Origin: Bradyrhizobium sp. Tv2a-2
Lineage (GTDB): Bacteria; Pseudomonadota; Alphaproteobacteria; Rhizobiales; Xanthobacteraceae
DNA length: 64,000 nt
Assembly: GCF_000472425.1 (NCBI RefSeq)
Contig: NZ_AXAI01000007.1
Location: forward strand, 346,255 to 410,254
Direction of reading: 5' to 3'
Shown one piece after another: positions 7,654-15,737 of the stretch. Positions within the stretch are counted from its first letter, which is position 1, and each line of letters opens with the position of its first letter. The notes below the pieces were generated by a model. It saw only the letters and a program-made list of their open reading frames with translations. It was not told the DNA's origin and did no database searches. The position numbers and the translations under genes were made by a program.

Positions 7654-9273
7654 ATGGCAACGAACGTAGCGACGCACGGCGATCATGCCCATGACGATCA
7701 CGCCCACGACCACCCGACCGGGTTGCGGCGCTGGCTGTTCTCGACCAACCACAAGGACATCGGCACGATGTACCTGGTGTTCGCGATCATCGCCGGCATC
7801 ATCGGGGCTGCGATGTCGATCGCGATCCGCGCCGAGCTGATGTATCCGGGCGTGCAGATTTTCCACGAGACGCATATCTACAACGTGTTCGTGACCTCGC
7901 ACGGCCTGATCATGATCTTCTTCATGGTGATGCCGGCGATGATCGGCGGGTTCGGCAACTGGTTCGTGCCGCTGATGATCGGCGCGCCCGACATGGCGTT
8001 CCCGCGCATGAACAACATCTCGTTCTGGCTGTTGCCGGCCTCCTTCGCGCTTCTGATCCTCTCGACCTTCGTCGAGGGCGAGCCGGGCGCCAACGGCGTC
8101 GGTGCCGGCTGGACCATGTATGCGCCGCTGTCGACCTCGGGCCATCCGGGACCGGCGGTCGATTTCGCGATCCTGGCGCTGCATCTCGCCGGTGCGTCCT
8201 CGATCCTCGGCGCCATCAACTTCATCACCACCATCTTCAACATGCGCGCGCCGGGCATGACGCTGCACAAGATGCCGCTGTTCGTGTGGTCGATTCTGGT
8301 GACGGTATTCCTGCTCCTGTTGTCGCTGCCGGTTCTGGCGGGCGCTATCACCATGCTGCTCACCGATCGTAATTTCGGCACCGCCTTCTTCTCGGCCGAT
8401 CAGGGCGGCGATCCCGTGCTGTTCCAGCACCTGTTCTGGTTCTTCGGTCATCCCGAGGTCTACATCCTGATCCTGCCGGGCTTCGGCATGGTCAGCCAGA
8501 TCGTCTCCACCTTCTCGCGCAAGCCCGTGTTCGGCTATCTCGGCATGGCCTACGCCATGGTCGCGATCGGCGGCATCGGCTTCGTGGTGTGGGCGCATCA
8601 CATGTACACGGTCGGCATGTCCTCGGCGACGCAGGCCTATTTCGTCGCCGCAACCATGGTGATCGCGGTGCCCACCGGCGTGAAGATCTTCTCCTGGATC
8701 GCCACGATGTGGGGCGGCTCGATCGAGTTCAAGACGCCGATGCTATGGGCGATCGGCTTCATCTTCCTGTTCACGCTCGGTGGCGTCACCGGCGTGGTGC
8801 TGGCGAATGCCGGCGTCGACCGCGTGCTGCAGGACACCTATTACGTGGTGGCGCACTTCCACTACGTGCTGTCGCTCGGCGCCGTGTTCGCTATTTTCGC
8901 AGGCTGGTACTACTGGTTCCCGAAGATGTCGGGCTACATGTACAACGAGACCATCGGGAAGGCGCACTTCTGGGTCACCTTCATCGGCGTCAACCTGGTG
9001 TTCTTCCCGCAGCACTTCCTCGGTCTCTCCGGCATGCCGCGCCGCTATGTCGATTACCCGGATGCCTTCGCCGGCTGGAACCTGGTGTCCTCGATCGGCT
9101 CCTACATCTCCGGCTTCGGCGTCCTGATCTTCATCTACGGCGTCATCGATGCCTTCGTCCGCAAGCAGGAGGCCGGCAACAATCCGTGGGGCGCAGGTGC
9201 TACGACCCTGGAGTGGACGCTGTCGTCGCCACCGCCGTTCCATCAGTTCGAAACGCTGCCGCGCGTGCAGTAA
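7654..9273 (+). CDS. coxA: Cytochrome c oxidase subunit I
   Basis: This 539-residue catalytic subunit has twelve predicted membrane helices. Haem a/a3 and CuB ligands can be placed in H-G-L-I-M-I-F-F (haem a), H-P-E-V-Y-I (CuB histidine and the cross-linked tyrosine), W-A-H-H-M-Y-T-V-G (two CuB histidines) and V-A-H-F-H-Y-V-L-S (haem a3/haem a). The D-channel motif N-W-F-V-P-L-M-I-G and the K-channel lysine region are also present. The N-terminus is histidine/aspartate-rich. It lies 83 bases after coxB in the same operon. Confidence 0.98.
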   Translation: MATNVATHGDHAHDDHAHDHPTGLRRWLFSTNHKDIGTMYLVFAIIAGIIGAAMSIAIRAELMYPGVQIFHETHIYNVFVTSHGLIMIFFMVMPAMIGGFGNWFVPLMIGAPDMAFPRMNNISFWLLPASFALLILSTFVEGEPGANGVGAGWTMYAPLSTSGHPGPAVDFAILALHLAGASSILGAINFITTIFNMRAPGMTLHKMPLFVWSILVTVFLLLLSLPVLAGAITMLLTDRNFGTAFFSADQGGDPVLFQHLFWFFGHPEVYILILPGFGMVSQIVSTFSRKPVFGYLGMAYAMVAIGGIGFVVWAHHMYTVGMSSATQAYFVAATMVIAVPTGVKIFSWIATMWGGSIEFKTPMLWAIGFIFLFTLGGVTGVVLANAGVDRVLQDTYYVVAHFHYVLSLGAVFAIFAGWYYWFPKMSGYMYNETIGKAHFWVTFIGVNLVFFPQHFLGLSGMPRRYVDYPDAFAGWNLVSSIGSYISGFGVLIFIYGVIDAFVRKQEAGNNPWGAGATTLEWTLSSPPPFHQFETLPRVQ

Positions 9274-9337
9274 ACCAAGACCAGGCATGGCGCCGCAAAC
9301 CGGCGCCGCGCCGTTTTAACGAAGCGAGCGTCTCATA

Positions 9338-10276
9338 GTGTCCGTCGTCGATCACAGCGGAATTGGCTTCGCGCCCCGGATCTCCGAGGCCGAGGTCTCC
9401 GATTACATCGCCCTCCTCAAGCCGCGGGTGATGTCGCTCGTGATCTTCACAGCGCTGGTGGGACTCGTGCTGGCGCCCGGCCATTTCCATCCCGTGCTCG
9501 CCTTCACCTCGCTACTCTGCATCGCGGTCGGTGCCGGCGCTTCGGGCGCGCTCAACATGGCGCTGGAAGGCGACATCGACGCGTTGATGACCCGCACCGC
9601 CAACCGCCCGATCCCGCGTGGCCGCATCACCAGCGGCGAAGCCATGGCCTTTGGCTTAACGCTCGCCTTCTTCTCAGTGATGACGCTCGGCATCCTGGTC
9701 AACTGGTTTGCCGGCGCGCTGCTCGCCTTCACCATCTTCTTCTATGTCGTGATCTATACCCTCGGGCTAAAGCGCCGCACCGCCCAGAACATCGTGATCG
9801 GTGGCGCCGCGGGCTCCTTGCCGCCTGTCGTCGCCTGGGTTGCGGCAACAGGCTCGATCTCGGTCGAGCCGCTGCTACTGTTTTTGATCATCTTCTTCTG
9901 GACGCCGCCGCATTTCTGGGCGCTGGCGCTGTTCCGTTCCGACGACTATGCCCGCGCCGGCGTGCCGATGCTGCCCGTGGTCGCCGGTCCCGACGCGACG
10001 CGGCTGCAGATCCTGCTCTACACCATCGTGCTGGTGGCGGTTGCCGCGAGCCCTTGGCCGCTCGGTTATTTCGACGCGATTTACGGCGTGACCTCGCTGG
10101 TGCTCGGCGCCGGCATGCTGGCGCTCGCCGTCAACGTCTATCGCCGTCGCGAGCGCAGCGAGTCGCTCCGTGCCACGCGGAAGCTGTTTGCCTTCTCGAT
10201 CCTGTACCTGTTCGCGCTGTTCGCGACGCTGCTGCTCGAAGTCGTCGTGCGCGCGCTGCTCCCGCTCATAGGCTAG
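9338..10276 (+). CDS. ctaB: Protoheme IX farnesyltransferase (haem O synthase)
   Basis: This 312-residue membrane enzyme of the UbiA family transfers farnesyl to haem B to make haem O, the precursor of haem A for the oxidase. The polyprenyl-diphosphate site N-M-A-L-E-G-D-I-D-A-L-M-x-R-T-x-N-R-P lies around residues 72-92. A second cluster, F-W-A-L-A-L-F-R-S-D-D-Y, is typical of CyoE/CtaB. Several hydrophobic helices follow. The start is a GTG at 9338. The gene sits 64 bases after coxA. Confidence 0.96.
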   Translation: MSVVDHSGIGFAPRISEAEVSDYIALLKPRVMSLVIFTALVGLVLAPGHFHPVLAFTSLLCIAVGAGASGALNMALEGDIDALMTRTANRPIPRGRITSGEAMAFGLTLAFFSVMTLGILVNWFAGALLAFTIFFYVVIYTLGLKRRTAQNIVIGGAAGSLPPVVAWVAATGSISVEPLLLFLIIFFWTPPHFWALALFRSDDYARAGVPMLPVVAGPDATRLQILLYTIVLVAVAASPWPLGYFDAIYGVTSLVLGAGMLALAVNVYRRRERSESLRATRKLFAFSILYLFALFATLLLEVVVRALLPLIG

Positions 10277-10283
10277 GGGGCGC

Positions 10284-10460
10284 ATGGCGACCACGATGTC
10301 CGACCACGAGCCGCAAGAGGGGATCGTCCTTACCGAGGCGCAGAAGCGCAGCCGGCGGAATCGCTCGATCGCGACGGCGCTGGCGCTCGGCGTGCTCGTG
10401 CTGTTGTTTTTCGCAGTCACCCTGGTCAAGGGACCGGCCGTCCTGAACCGGCCGTTGTAG
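10284..10460 (+). CDS. coxF: CoxF-like small membrane protein
   Basis: This is a 58-codon frame from the ATG at 10284 to the TAG at 10458. It lies 7 bases after ctaB and 5 bases before ctaG. The product has a polar N-terminus, then L-T-E-A-Q-K-R-S-R-R-N-R-S-I-A and a single membrane helix (about residues 31-48), ending with V-K-G-P-A-V-L-N-R-P-L. Size, position between ctaB and ctaG and the single-helix design match the CoxF/DUF2970-like small proteins found in alphaproteobacterial cox operons. Its role is presumably assembly, but that is an inference. Confidence 0.8.
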   Translation: MATTMSDHEPQEGIVLTEAQKRSRRNRSIATALALGVLVLLFFAVTLVKGPAVLNRPL

Positions 10461-10465
10461 CTGAC

Positions 10466-11101
10466 ATGGCGCAAGAACCAGCTAACCAGCCGACCCGCCC
10501 GCCGACAAGAACCGCCCCGCGGCTCGGCCGCGACGCGCTGGTTGCCGCGATTTGCGGCTTGGTGGTGGTGCTGATGGTCGGCGCCGCCTATGCCGCCGTG
10601 CCGTTCTACAACTGGTTCTGCCGCGCCACCGGCTTCAACGGCACTACCCAGGTCGCGAAATCGGCGCCGACGACCAAGCCGCTGGCGCGCACCATCGCCG
10701 TGCGGTTCGATTCCAACGTCTCGGGCGGGCTGCCCTGGAAGTTCGAGCCGGAGAAGACCGAGGTCCAGGTCCATATCGGCGAGGTCACGACCGTCTATTA
10801 CACCGTGACCAACCAGTCCGCGCGGCCCACGACCGGACAGGCCGCCTACAACGTCGCGCCGCTCACGGTCGGGGCCTATTTCGTCAAGATCAACTGCTTC
10901 TGCTTCACCGAGCAGACCTTTGCGCCGGGCGAGAAGCGGGAGCTGGCGGTGGTGTTCTATGTCGATCCCGGAATCGTCGAGGATCATGACAACGACAGCC
11001 TGAGCGCCATCACACTATCCTACACCTTCTATCCCGTTCGCGGGGAGACGAAGCCGGTTGCCGCGGGCGAGCCGGACAAGCGGGCGCGACCGCCGGGGTA
11101 G
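10466..11101 (+). CDS. ctaG: Cytochrome c oxidase assembly protein CtaG/Cox11
   Basis: This 211-residue protein is the copper chaperone that loads CuB into subunit I. It has one N-terminal membrane helix (about residues 24-46) followed by a periplasmic immunoglobulin-like domain. The copper-binding C-F-C-F motif is visible in K-I-N-C-F-C-F-T-E-Q, and the early conserved cysteine lies in Y-N-W-F-C-R-A-T-G-F. It follows coxF by five bases. The C-terminal tail, rich in proline and charged residues, is ordinary for the family. Confidence 0.96.
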   Translation: MAQEPANQPTRPPTRTAPRLGRDALVAAICGLVVVLMVGAAYAAVPFYNWFCRATGFNGTTQVAKSAPTTKPLARTIAVRFDSNVSGGLPWKFEPEKTEVQVHIGEVTTVYYTVTNQSARPTTGQAAYNVAPLTVGAYFVKINCFCFTEQTFAPGEKRELAVVFYVDPGIVEDHDNDSLSAITLSYTFYPVRGETKPVAAGEPDKRARPPG

Positions 11102-11173
11102 CGATTTCGGATTTGATTTTCGAGGAAATATGTGCCGAATGATCCGGCACGGTTTAGGGAGCAAGCGGGCAAA

Positions 11174-12070
11174 ATGGCTACGGCGCAAGTCAAGCATCAC
11201 GATTACCATCTGGTGGATCCGAGCCCGTGGCCGGTCGTCGGCTCGATCTCGGCCTTCATCATGGCTGTCGGCGCGATCACGTGGATGCACCACATGTTTG
11301 CCGCCGCGCCCATCGTCTTCGGCATCGGTACGATCGGCGTGCTCTACACCATGGCGAGCTGGTGGGGCGACGTCATCAACGAGGCCCAGCACAAGGGCGA
11401 TCACACCCGCGTGGTGCAGATCAGCCACCGCTACGGCATGATCCTGTTCATCGCCTCCGAGGTGATGTTCTTCGTCGCCTGGTTCTGGGCTTTCTTCAAT
11501 TCGTCGCTGTTCCCGGCCGACGCCGTGCATGCCACGCGCGACGCGGTGTTCGGCTGCGGCACCGGGACCGCGATGGGCGCCTGCGCCGTGCCCGGCACCT
11601 GGCCGCCCAAGGGCATCGAAGCGTTCGATCCCTGGCACCTGCCGCTGCTCAACACGCTGATCCTGCTCACCTCGGGCACGACCGTCACCTGGGCGCACCA
11701 CGCGCTGCTCGAGAACGACCGCCGGGGCCTGAAATACGGCCTGATCCTCACCATCCTGCTCGGCGCGAGCTTCACTTGCGTGCAGGCCTGGGAATATGCC
11801 CACGCTGCGTTCGCCTTCTCCGGCAACGTCTACGGCGCCACCTTCTTCATGGCGACCGGCTTCCACGGCTTCCACGTCCTGGTCGGCACCATCTTCCTGA
11901 TCGTCTGCCTGGTCCGTGCCTATCTCGGCCACTTCACCCCGAAGCAGCATCTCGGCTTCGAATTCGCCGCTTGGTACTGGCACTTCGTCGACGTGGTCTG
12001 GCTGTTCCTGTTCATCTGCATCTATGTTTGGGGCACCGGCGGCGGCCGTGTCGGCGTCATGGGCGAGTAG
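11174..12070 (+). CDS. coxC: Cytochrome c oxidase subunit III
   Basis: This is a seven-helix subunit of the aa3 oxidase, 298 residues from the ATG at 11174. An in-frame GTG at 11132 would add 14 residues. I prefer the ATG because the sequence M-A-T-A-Q-V-K-H-H-D-Y-H-L-V-D-P is the usual family beginning. Characteristic segments are M-H-H-M-F near the start, R-Y-G-M-I-L-F-I-A-S-E-V-M-F-F in the centre, F-H-G-F-H-V-L-V-G-T and W-Y-W-H-F-V-D-V-V-W-L-F-L-F near the end. It closes the operon before a strong terminator. Confidence 0.96.
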   Translation: MATAQVKHHDYHLVDPSPWPVVGSISAFIMAVGAITWMHHMFAAAPIVFGIGTIGVLYTMASWWGDVINEAQHKGDHTRVVQISHRYGMILFIASEVMFFVAWFWAFFNSSLFPADAVHATRDAVFGCGTGTAMGACAVPGTWPPKGIEAFDPWHLPLLNTLILLTSGTTVTWAHHALLENDRRGLKYGLILTILLGASFTCVQAWEYAHAAFAFSGNVYGATFFMATGFHGFHVLVGTIFLIVCLVRAYLGHFTPKQHLGFEFAAWYWHFVDVVWLFLFICIYVWGTGGGRVGVMGE

Positions 12071-12091
12071 GTATTCGCAGAACCGTGCTTC

Positions 12092-12124
12092 AAAGGGCGG
12101 CCGCAGGGCCGCCCTTTTTGTTTT
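12092..12124 (+). terminator. Intrinsic terminator of the cox operon
   Basis: A perfect 11-base-pair stem, AAAGGGCGGCC with GGCCGCCCTTT, encloses a four-base loop. It is followed by a T-rich run (TTTTTGTTTT in total). It lies 22 bases after the coxC stop. Confidence 0.9.
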
Positions 12125-12171
12125 CGGATGTGCGACCTTATTGGTTAGACTGACACATCCGCGAACCCGGT

Positions 12172-12232
12172 TCACCTCGCCCTGCATGCGGGGAGAGGTC
12201 GCCCTCTCCCCGCGGGCGGGACGAGGGGGAAC
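12172..12232. repeat. Family-C-like palindromic repeat
   Basis: CTCGCCCTGCATGCGGGGAGAGG is followed by CCTCTCCCCGCGGGCGGGACGAG, giving a long GC-rich inverted repeat that shares the GGGAGAGGT core with the element at 5501-5628. It occupies the leader region between the cox terminator and the DUF983 gene. Confidence 0.6.
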
Positions 12233-12260
12233 TTCGTTCATCGCTCAGGCAGACGCTTCC

Positions 12261-12659
12261 ATGAACGGACTCTCTTCAACCCCTCATACCACCGTCCTGC
12301 AGAGCGCGCTGCGCGGCATCGCCTGCCGCTGCCCGCGTTGCGGCCACGGAAAACTTTTCGCCGGCTTCCTCACCCTGCGTCCGCAGTGCGAATCTTGCGG
12401 CCTCGACTACGCCTTTATCGATGCAGGCGACGGTCCGGCCATCTTCGTCATCATGCTGGCCGGCGCCGTGGTCGTGACTTGCGCGCTGATCGTGGAGGTG
12501 AAATACCAGCCGCCGTTCTGGGTGCATGCGGCGCTGTGGTTGCCGCTGATCCTGGCGACCACGCTGTTGCCGCTCCGCTCGATGAAAGCGCTGCTGATCG
12601 CGCTGCAATTCCATCACAAGGCCGCCGAAGGCCGGCTGATCGAACGCGCGCCGAAATGA
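12261..12659 (+). CDS. DUF983 family zinc-ribbon membrane protein
   Basis: The protein has 132 residues. A zinc-ribbon-like cysteine set opens it: C-R-C-P-R-C-G-H-G-K-L-F and then C-E-S-C-G-L-D-Y. Two membrane helices follow (about residues 57-78 and 85-105). This matches DUF983, a family regularly found next to cytochrome oxidase genes and presumed to help in oxidase biogenesis, though no activity is established. The ATG at 12261 was chosen because the family begins just before the cysteine set; the frame is open far upstream without family similarity. The stop overlaps the surf1 start. Confidence 0.85.
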   Translation: MNGLSSTPHTTVLQSALRGIACRCPRCGHGKLFAGFLTLRPQCESCGLDYAFIDAGDGPAIFVIMLAGAVVVTCALIVEVKYQPPFWVHAALWLPLILATTLLPLRSMKALLIALQFHHKAAEGRLIERAPK

Positions 12660-13414
12660 TGTCGCCTGTTGCGCGTCGGGGCGGTGCCGGTTTCGCTCTT
12701 TTCACCCTCGTCATGGTGGCCGTTTTCATCGGCCTCGGCGTCTGGCAACTGCAGCGACGCGCCGAGAAACATGCGCTGATCGCGGCGCTGACCGAGCGTC
12801 TCGCGGCCGCGCCGGAGTCGCTGCCCGGCGTCTCGCAATGGCTCAAGCTCGATCCCGCGCGTGACGAGTTCCGCCGCGTCAGCTTCACCGCCACTTATGT
12901 TCGCGCGCCCGACGCCATGGTCTATTCCGCCGGCTCCGCCGTGCGCGAGGATATTTCCGGTCCGGGCACCTGGGCCTTCCTGCCCGCGCGCCTCGCAAGC
13001 GGCGAGACCATCGTGATCAATACGGGCTTTGTCGAGAATACGATGCAGGAGCGCGAGCTCGAGGATCGCGCGGTCGCCAAGCTTGCCACGGGCCAGCCGG
13101 TCACGCTCACCGGCTATCTGCGCTTCCCGGAGCGCGCGGGTCTGCTCACGCCGGCCGAGAACCGCGGGAAGCGCCTGTGGTTCGTGAGGGATCACGAGGC
13201 GATGGCGAGCCAGCTCGGCTGGGGCAACGTCGCGCCGTTTTACATCGATCTCGAGCAACCAGTGCCGGCGAACGGCGTCCCGAAGCCCGGTCCGCTCACC
13301 GTGCACCTGCGCGACGACCACATGCAATACGCCATCACCTGGTTCTCGCTCGCGGTTGTCGTGGTGATCGCGTTTCTCATGTGGTTGCGTAGTCGTAGGA
13401 TCGGTAGAGCGTAA
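12656..13414 (+). CDS. SURF1 family cytochrome oxidase assembly protein
   Basis: The 252-residue protein has the SURF1 layout. An N-terminal helix (about residues 12-31) includes L-G-V-W-Q-L-Q-R-R, and a C-terminal helix (about 225-243) follows the H-M-Q-Y-A-I-T-W-F-S-L motif. Family hallmarks in the periplasmic core are F-R-R-V-S-F-T-A-T-Y, N-T-G-F-V and P-F-Y-I-D-L-E. SURF1 is needed for haem A delivery to the oxidase. Its ATG overlaps the DUF983 stop (ATGATG), so the pair is translationally coupled. A close paralogue lies at 47068-47835. The last residues (R-I-G-R-A) and the stop are inside a palindromic repeat. Confidence 0.93.
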   Translation: MMSPVARRGGAGFALFTLVMVAVFIGLGVWQLQRRAEKHALIAALTERLAAAPESLPGVSQWLKLDPARDEFRRVSFTATYVRAPDAMVYSAGSAVREDISGPGTWAFLPARLASGETIVINTGFVENTMQERELEDRAVAKLATGQPVTLTGYLRFPERAGLLTPAENRGKRLWFVRDHEAMASQLGWGNVAPFYIDLEQPVPANGVPKPGPLTVHLRDDHMQYAITWFSLAVVVVIAFLMWLRSRRIGRA

Positions 13415-13476
13415 GCGAAACCCATCATTGTCGTCTTCAAAGCAGGATGGTTTTCGCTTCGCTCTAGCCATCCTGC
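13395..13476. repeat. Family-E palindromic repeat (two hairpins)
   Basis: The first arm, GTAGGATCGGTAGAGCG, continues through TAAGCGAAACCCATC. A second hairpin opens with GCAGGATGG and closes with CCATCCTGC around a TTCGCTTCGCTC core. The pattern of paired GGATGG/CCATCC arms around AGCGAAGCGA is a recurrent intergenic motif in Bradyrhizobium-type genomes (from memory). It contains the surf1 stop codon. Confidence 0.6.
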
Positions 13477-13561
13477 CGGTCCTGAAACGAGGGCAAAACG
13501 GCCTTTCCGACCACGCGACCGCATCGCATACTCGGCCTATCGCATCCGGAAAGCCTCTCGC

Positions 13562-14131
13562 ATGTCGACCCCACGCGCCCGCACAGCTCTCATTATCGTC
13601 GACGTCCAGCGCGCCTTCGACGAGTGGGAGGCGGCCGGCAGGCGGCGCAACAATCCGGAAGCGGTGGCGCGGATCGTCGATCTCCTCGCGGCGTTCCGCG
13701 ATCGCGGCGCGGCCATCTTCCATATCCGCCACGAGGGCACACGGCCGAACTCGTCGTTCCGGCCTGATGGCACCGGTTACGCCGTCAAGGAGGAGGCGCG
13801 CGAGCGTGCCGGCGAGCCCGTGATCGTCAAGCGCGTCAACGGTGCCTTCATCGGCACCGATCTGGAAACACGGCTGCGTATGGCCGGCATCACCACACTC
13901 GTCATCTGCGGCGCCACCACCAATCATTGCGTGGAGACAACGACGCGCATGGCCGGCAATCTCGGCTTCGACGCCCGCCTTGTGCGCGACGCGACCTGGA
14001 CCTTCGATCGCGTCGGCCCGGATGGCGATACGCATTCCGCCGAAGAAATTCACGCAATGACGCTCGCCAATCTCAACGGCGAGTTCGCGCGGATCGTGAC
14101 GACTGCGGAGGCAATCGCCGCGCTGGAGTGA
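13562..14131 (+). CDS. Isochorismatase-like cysteine hydrolase
   Basis: The protein has 189 residues. The catalytic triad of the family can be seen: Asp in L-I-I-V-D-V-Q-R-A-F, Lys in V-I-V-K-R-V-N-G-A-F, and nucleophile Cys in G-A-T-T-N-H-C-V-E-T-T-T-R. Such enzymes hydrolyse amides (nicotinamide, N-carbamoyl compounds) or vinyl ethers. The G-A-T-T-N-H-C variant is common in uncharacterised amidohydrolases. The gene stands alone after a repeat and upstream of thrC. The substrate cannot be told from the sequence. Confidence 0.88.
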   Translation: MSTPRARTALIIVDVQRAFDEWEAAGRRRNNPEAVARIVDLLAAFRDRGAAIFHIRHEGTRPNSSFRPDGTGYAVKEEARERAGEPVIVKRVNGAFIGTDLETRLRMAGITTLVICGATTNHCVETTTRMAGNLGFDARLVRDATWTFDRVGPDGDTHSAEEIHAMTLANLNGEFARIVTTAEAIAALE

Positions 14132-14318
14132 GGGCGGCGGCGCCGAAGCGCATTTGTGGGTCATGGACTCCCGGCCGACGACGCGGTTACCATGCCAACA
14201 ACCCCTTTCCCCTTCCTCGCAAAACGCTCTATGGTGCCAGCCAAATCTGCTGAGATACGATTTTCTTTTCTAATAAAATCAATGACTTAAGGCCGCGGCC
14301 GAGGGTCGGGAGACGGAT

Positions 14319-15737
14319 TTGGCGCGCTATGTTTCGACGCGGGGGGAGGCACCTCCGCTGGGCTTCTGCGATGTGATGCTGACCGGGCTTGCCCGCGACG
14401 GCGGCCTTTACGTGCCCGAAATCTGGCCGCAGCTTTCGCCCGAGGCCATCGCCGCCTTCTTCGGCAAGCCCTATTGGGAGGTCGCGGTCGACGTGATCCG
14501 TCCCTTCACGGGCGGCGAGATTTCCGATGCCGATCTCGGGCGCATGGCGAACGAGGCCTATGCCACCTTCCGCCATCCCGCGGTGGTGCCGCTGAAGCAG
14601 ATGGCGCCGCATCTGTTCATGCTGGAGCTGTTTCATGGCCCGACGCTGGCGTTCAAGGACGTCGCCATGCAGCTCATCTCGCGGCTGATGGATCACGTGC
14701 TGGCCAAGCGCGGCGAGCGCACCACCATCGTGGTCGCGACCTCGGGCGACACCGGCGGCGCCGCAGTCGAAGCCTTCGCCAATCTGGAGAATGTCGACCT
14801 CGTCGTATTGTTCCCGCATGGCCGCATCTCCGAGGTGCAGCGGCGGATGATGACCACGACCGGCGCGGCCAATGTGCACGCGCTCGCCATCGAAGGCACC
14901 TTCGACGACTGCCAGGCACTCGTGAAGGCGATGTTCAACCATCACCGCTTCCGCGACCGTGTGGCGCTGTCCGGCGTCAACTCCATCAACTGGGCGCGTA
15001 TCGTCGCGCAAGTCGTCTATTACTTCACGTCCGCGGTCGCGCTCGGCGCGCCGGCGCGACCCGTCACGTTCACCGTGCCGACAGGCAATTTCGGCGACAT
15101 CTTTGCAGGCTACGTCGCCAAGCGCATGGGCTTGCCGGTACGCTCGCTGCATATCGCCGCCAACGTCAACGACATCCTGGCGCGCACGCTGAAGACAGGC
15201 ATCTATGAGGTGCGCGAGGTGCATGCGACCGCATCGCCCTCGATGGACATCCAGGTGTCCTCGAATTTCGAGCGGCTCTTGTTCGAAGCAGGCGGGCGCG
15301 ACGCTCCCGCCGTGCGCCGGCTGATGGAGCAGCTCAAGCAATCCAGCCGCTTCGTGCTGCCCGATGCCATGCTCGCCAGCATCCGCGCGTCGTTTGACGC
15401 GGGCCGCGCCGACGAGACCGAAACCTCGGCTGCCATCCGCGCGGCCTGGCGCGAGGCCGGCGAACTGGTCGATCCGCACACGGCCGTGGCGCTGAGCGTC
15501 GCCGAGCGCGACAGCTCGGACACCGCGGTTCCCAATATCGTGCTGTCGACTGCGCATCCTGCCAAGTTCCCCGACGCGGTCGAGGCTGCCTGTGGCGTTC
15601 GGCCGCAATTGCCCGCCTGGCTCGACGGGCTGATGACTAGGAACGAGCAGGTCAAGATCATGAAGAACGACCAAAGCGAGGTCGAGCGGTTGGTGCTCTC
15701 TGTGAGCCGCGCCGCAAAGGAAGGAGTCGCCGGATGA
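14319..15737 (+). CDS. thrC: Threonine synthase
   Basis: This 472-residue PLP enzyme converts O-phosphohomoserine to threonine. The PLP lysine is K113 in L-A-F-K-D-V-A-M-Q. The phosphate-binding loop S-G-D-T-G-G-A-A is at about residues 145-152, and the N-terminal Y-V-S-T-R-G marks the longer, gammaproteobacterial/fungal-like class. The start is a TTG at 14319 with GGGAGACGGA just upstream; the protein aligns with the family from M-A-R-Y-V-S-T-R. The last codons overlap the M16 peptidase start by four bases (ATGA). About 190 bases of non-coding DNA lie upstream; I saw no leader peptide with a threonine run. Confidence 0.95.
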   Translation: MARYVSTRGEAPPLGFCDVMLTGLARDGGLYVPEIWPQLSPEAIAAFFGKPYWEVAVDVIRPFTGGEISDADLGRMANEAYATFRHPAVVPLKQMAPHLFMLELFHGPTLAFKDVAMQLISRLMDHVLAKRGERTTIVVATSGDTGGAAVEAFANLENVDLVVLFPHGRISEVQRRMMTTTGAANVHALAIEGTFDDCQALVKAMFNHHRFRDRVALSGVNSINWARIVAQVVYYFTSAVALGAPARPVTFTVPTGNFGDIFAGYVAKRMGLPVRSLHIAANVNDILARTLKTGIYEVREVHATASPSMDIQVSSNFERLLFEAGGRDAPAVRRLMEQLKQSSRFVLPDAMLASIRASFDAGRADETETSAAIRAAWREAGELVDPHTAVALSVAERDSSDTAVPNIVLSTAHPAKFPDAVEAACGVRPQLPAWLDGLMTRNEQVKIMKNDQSEVERLVLSVSRAAKEGVAG

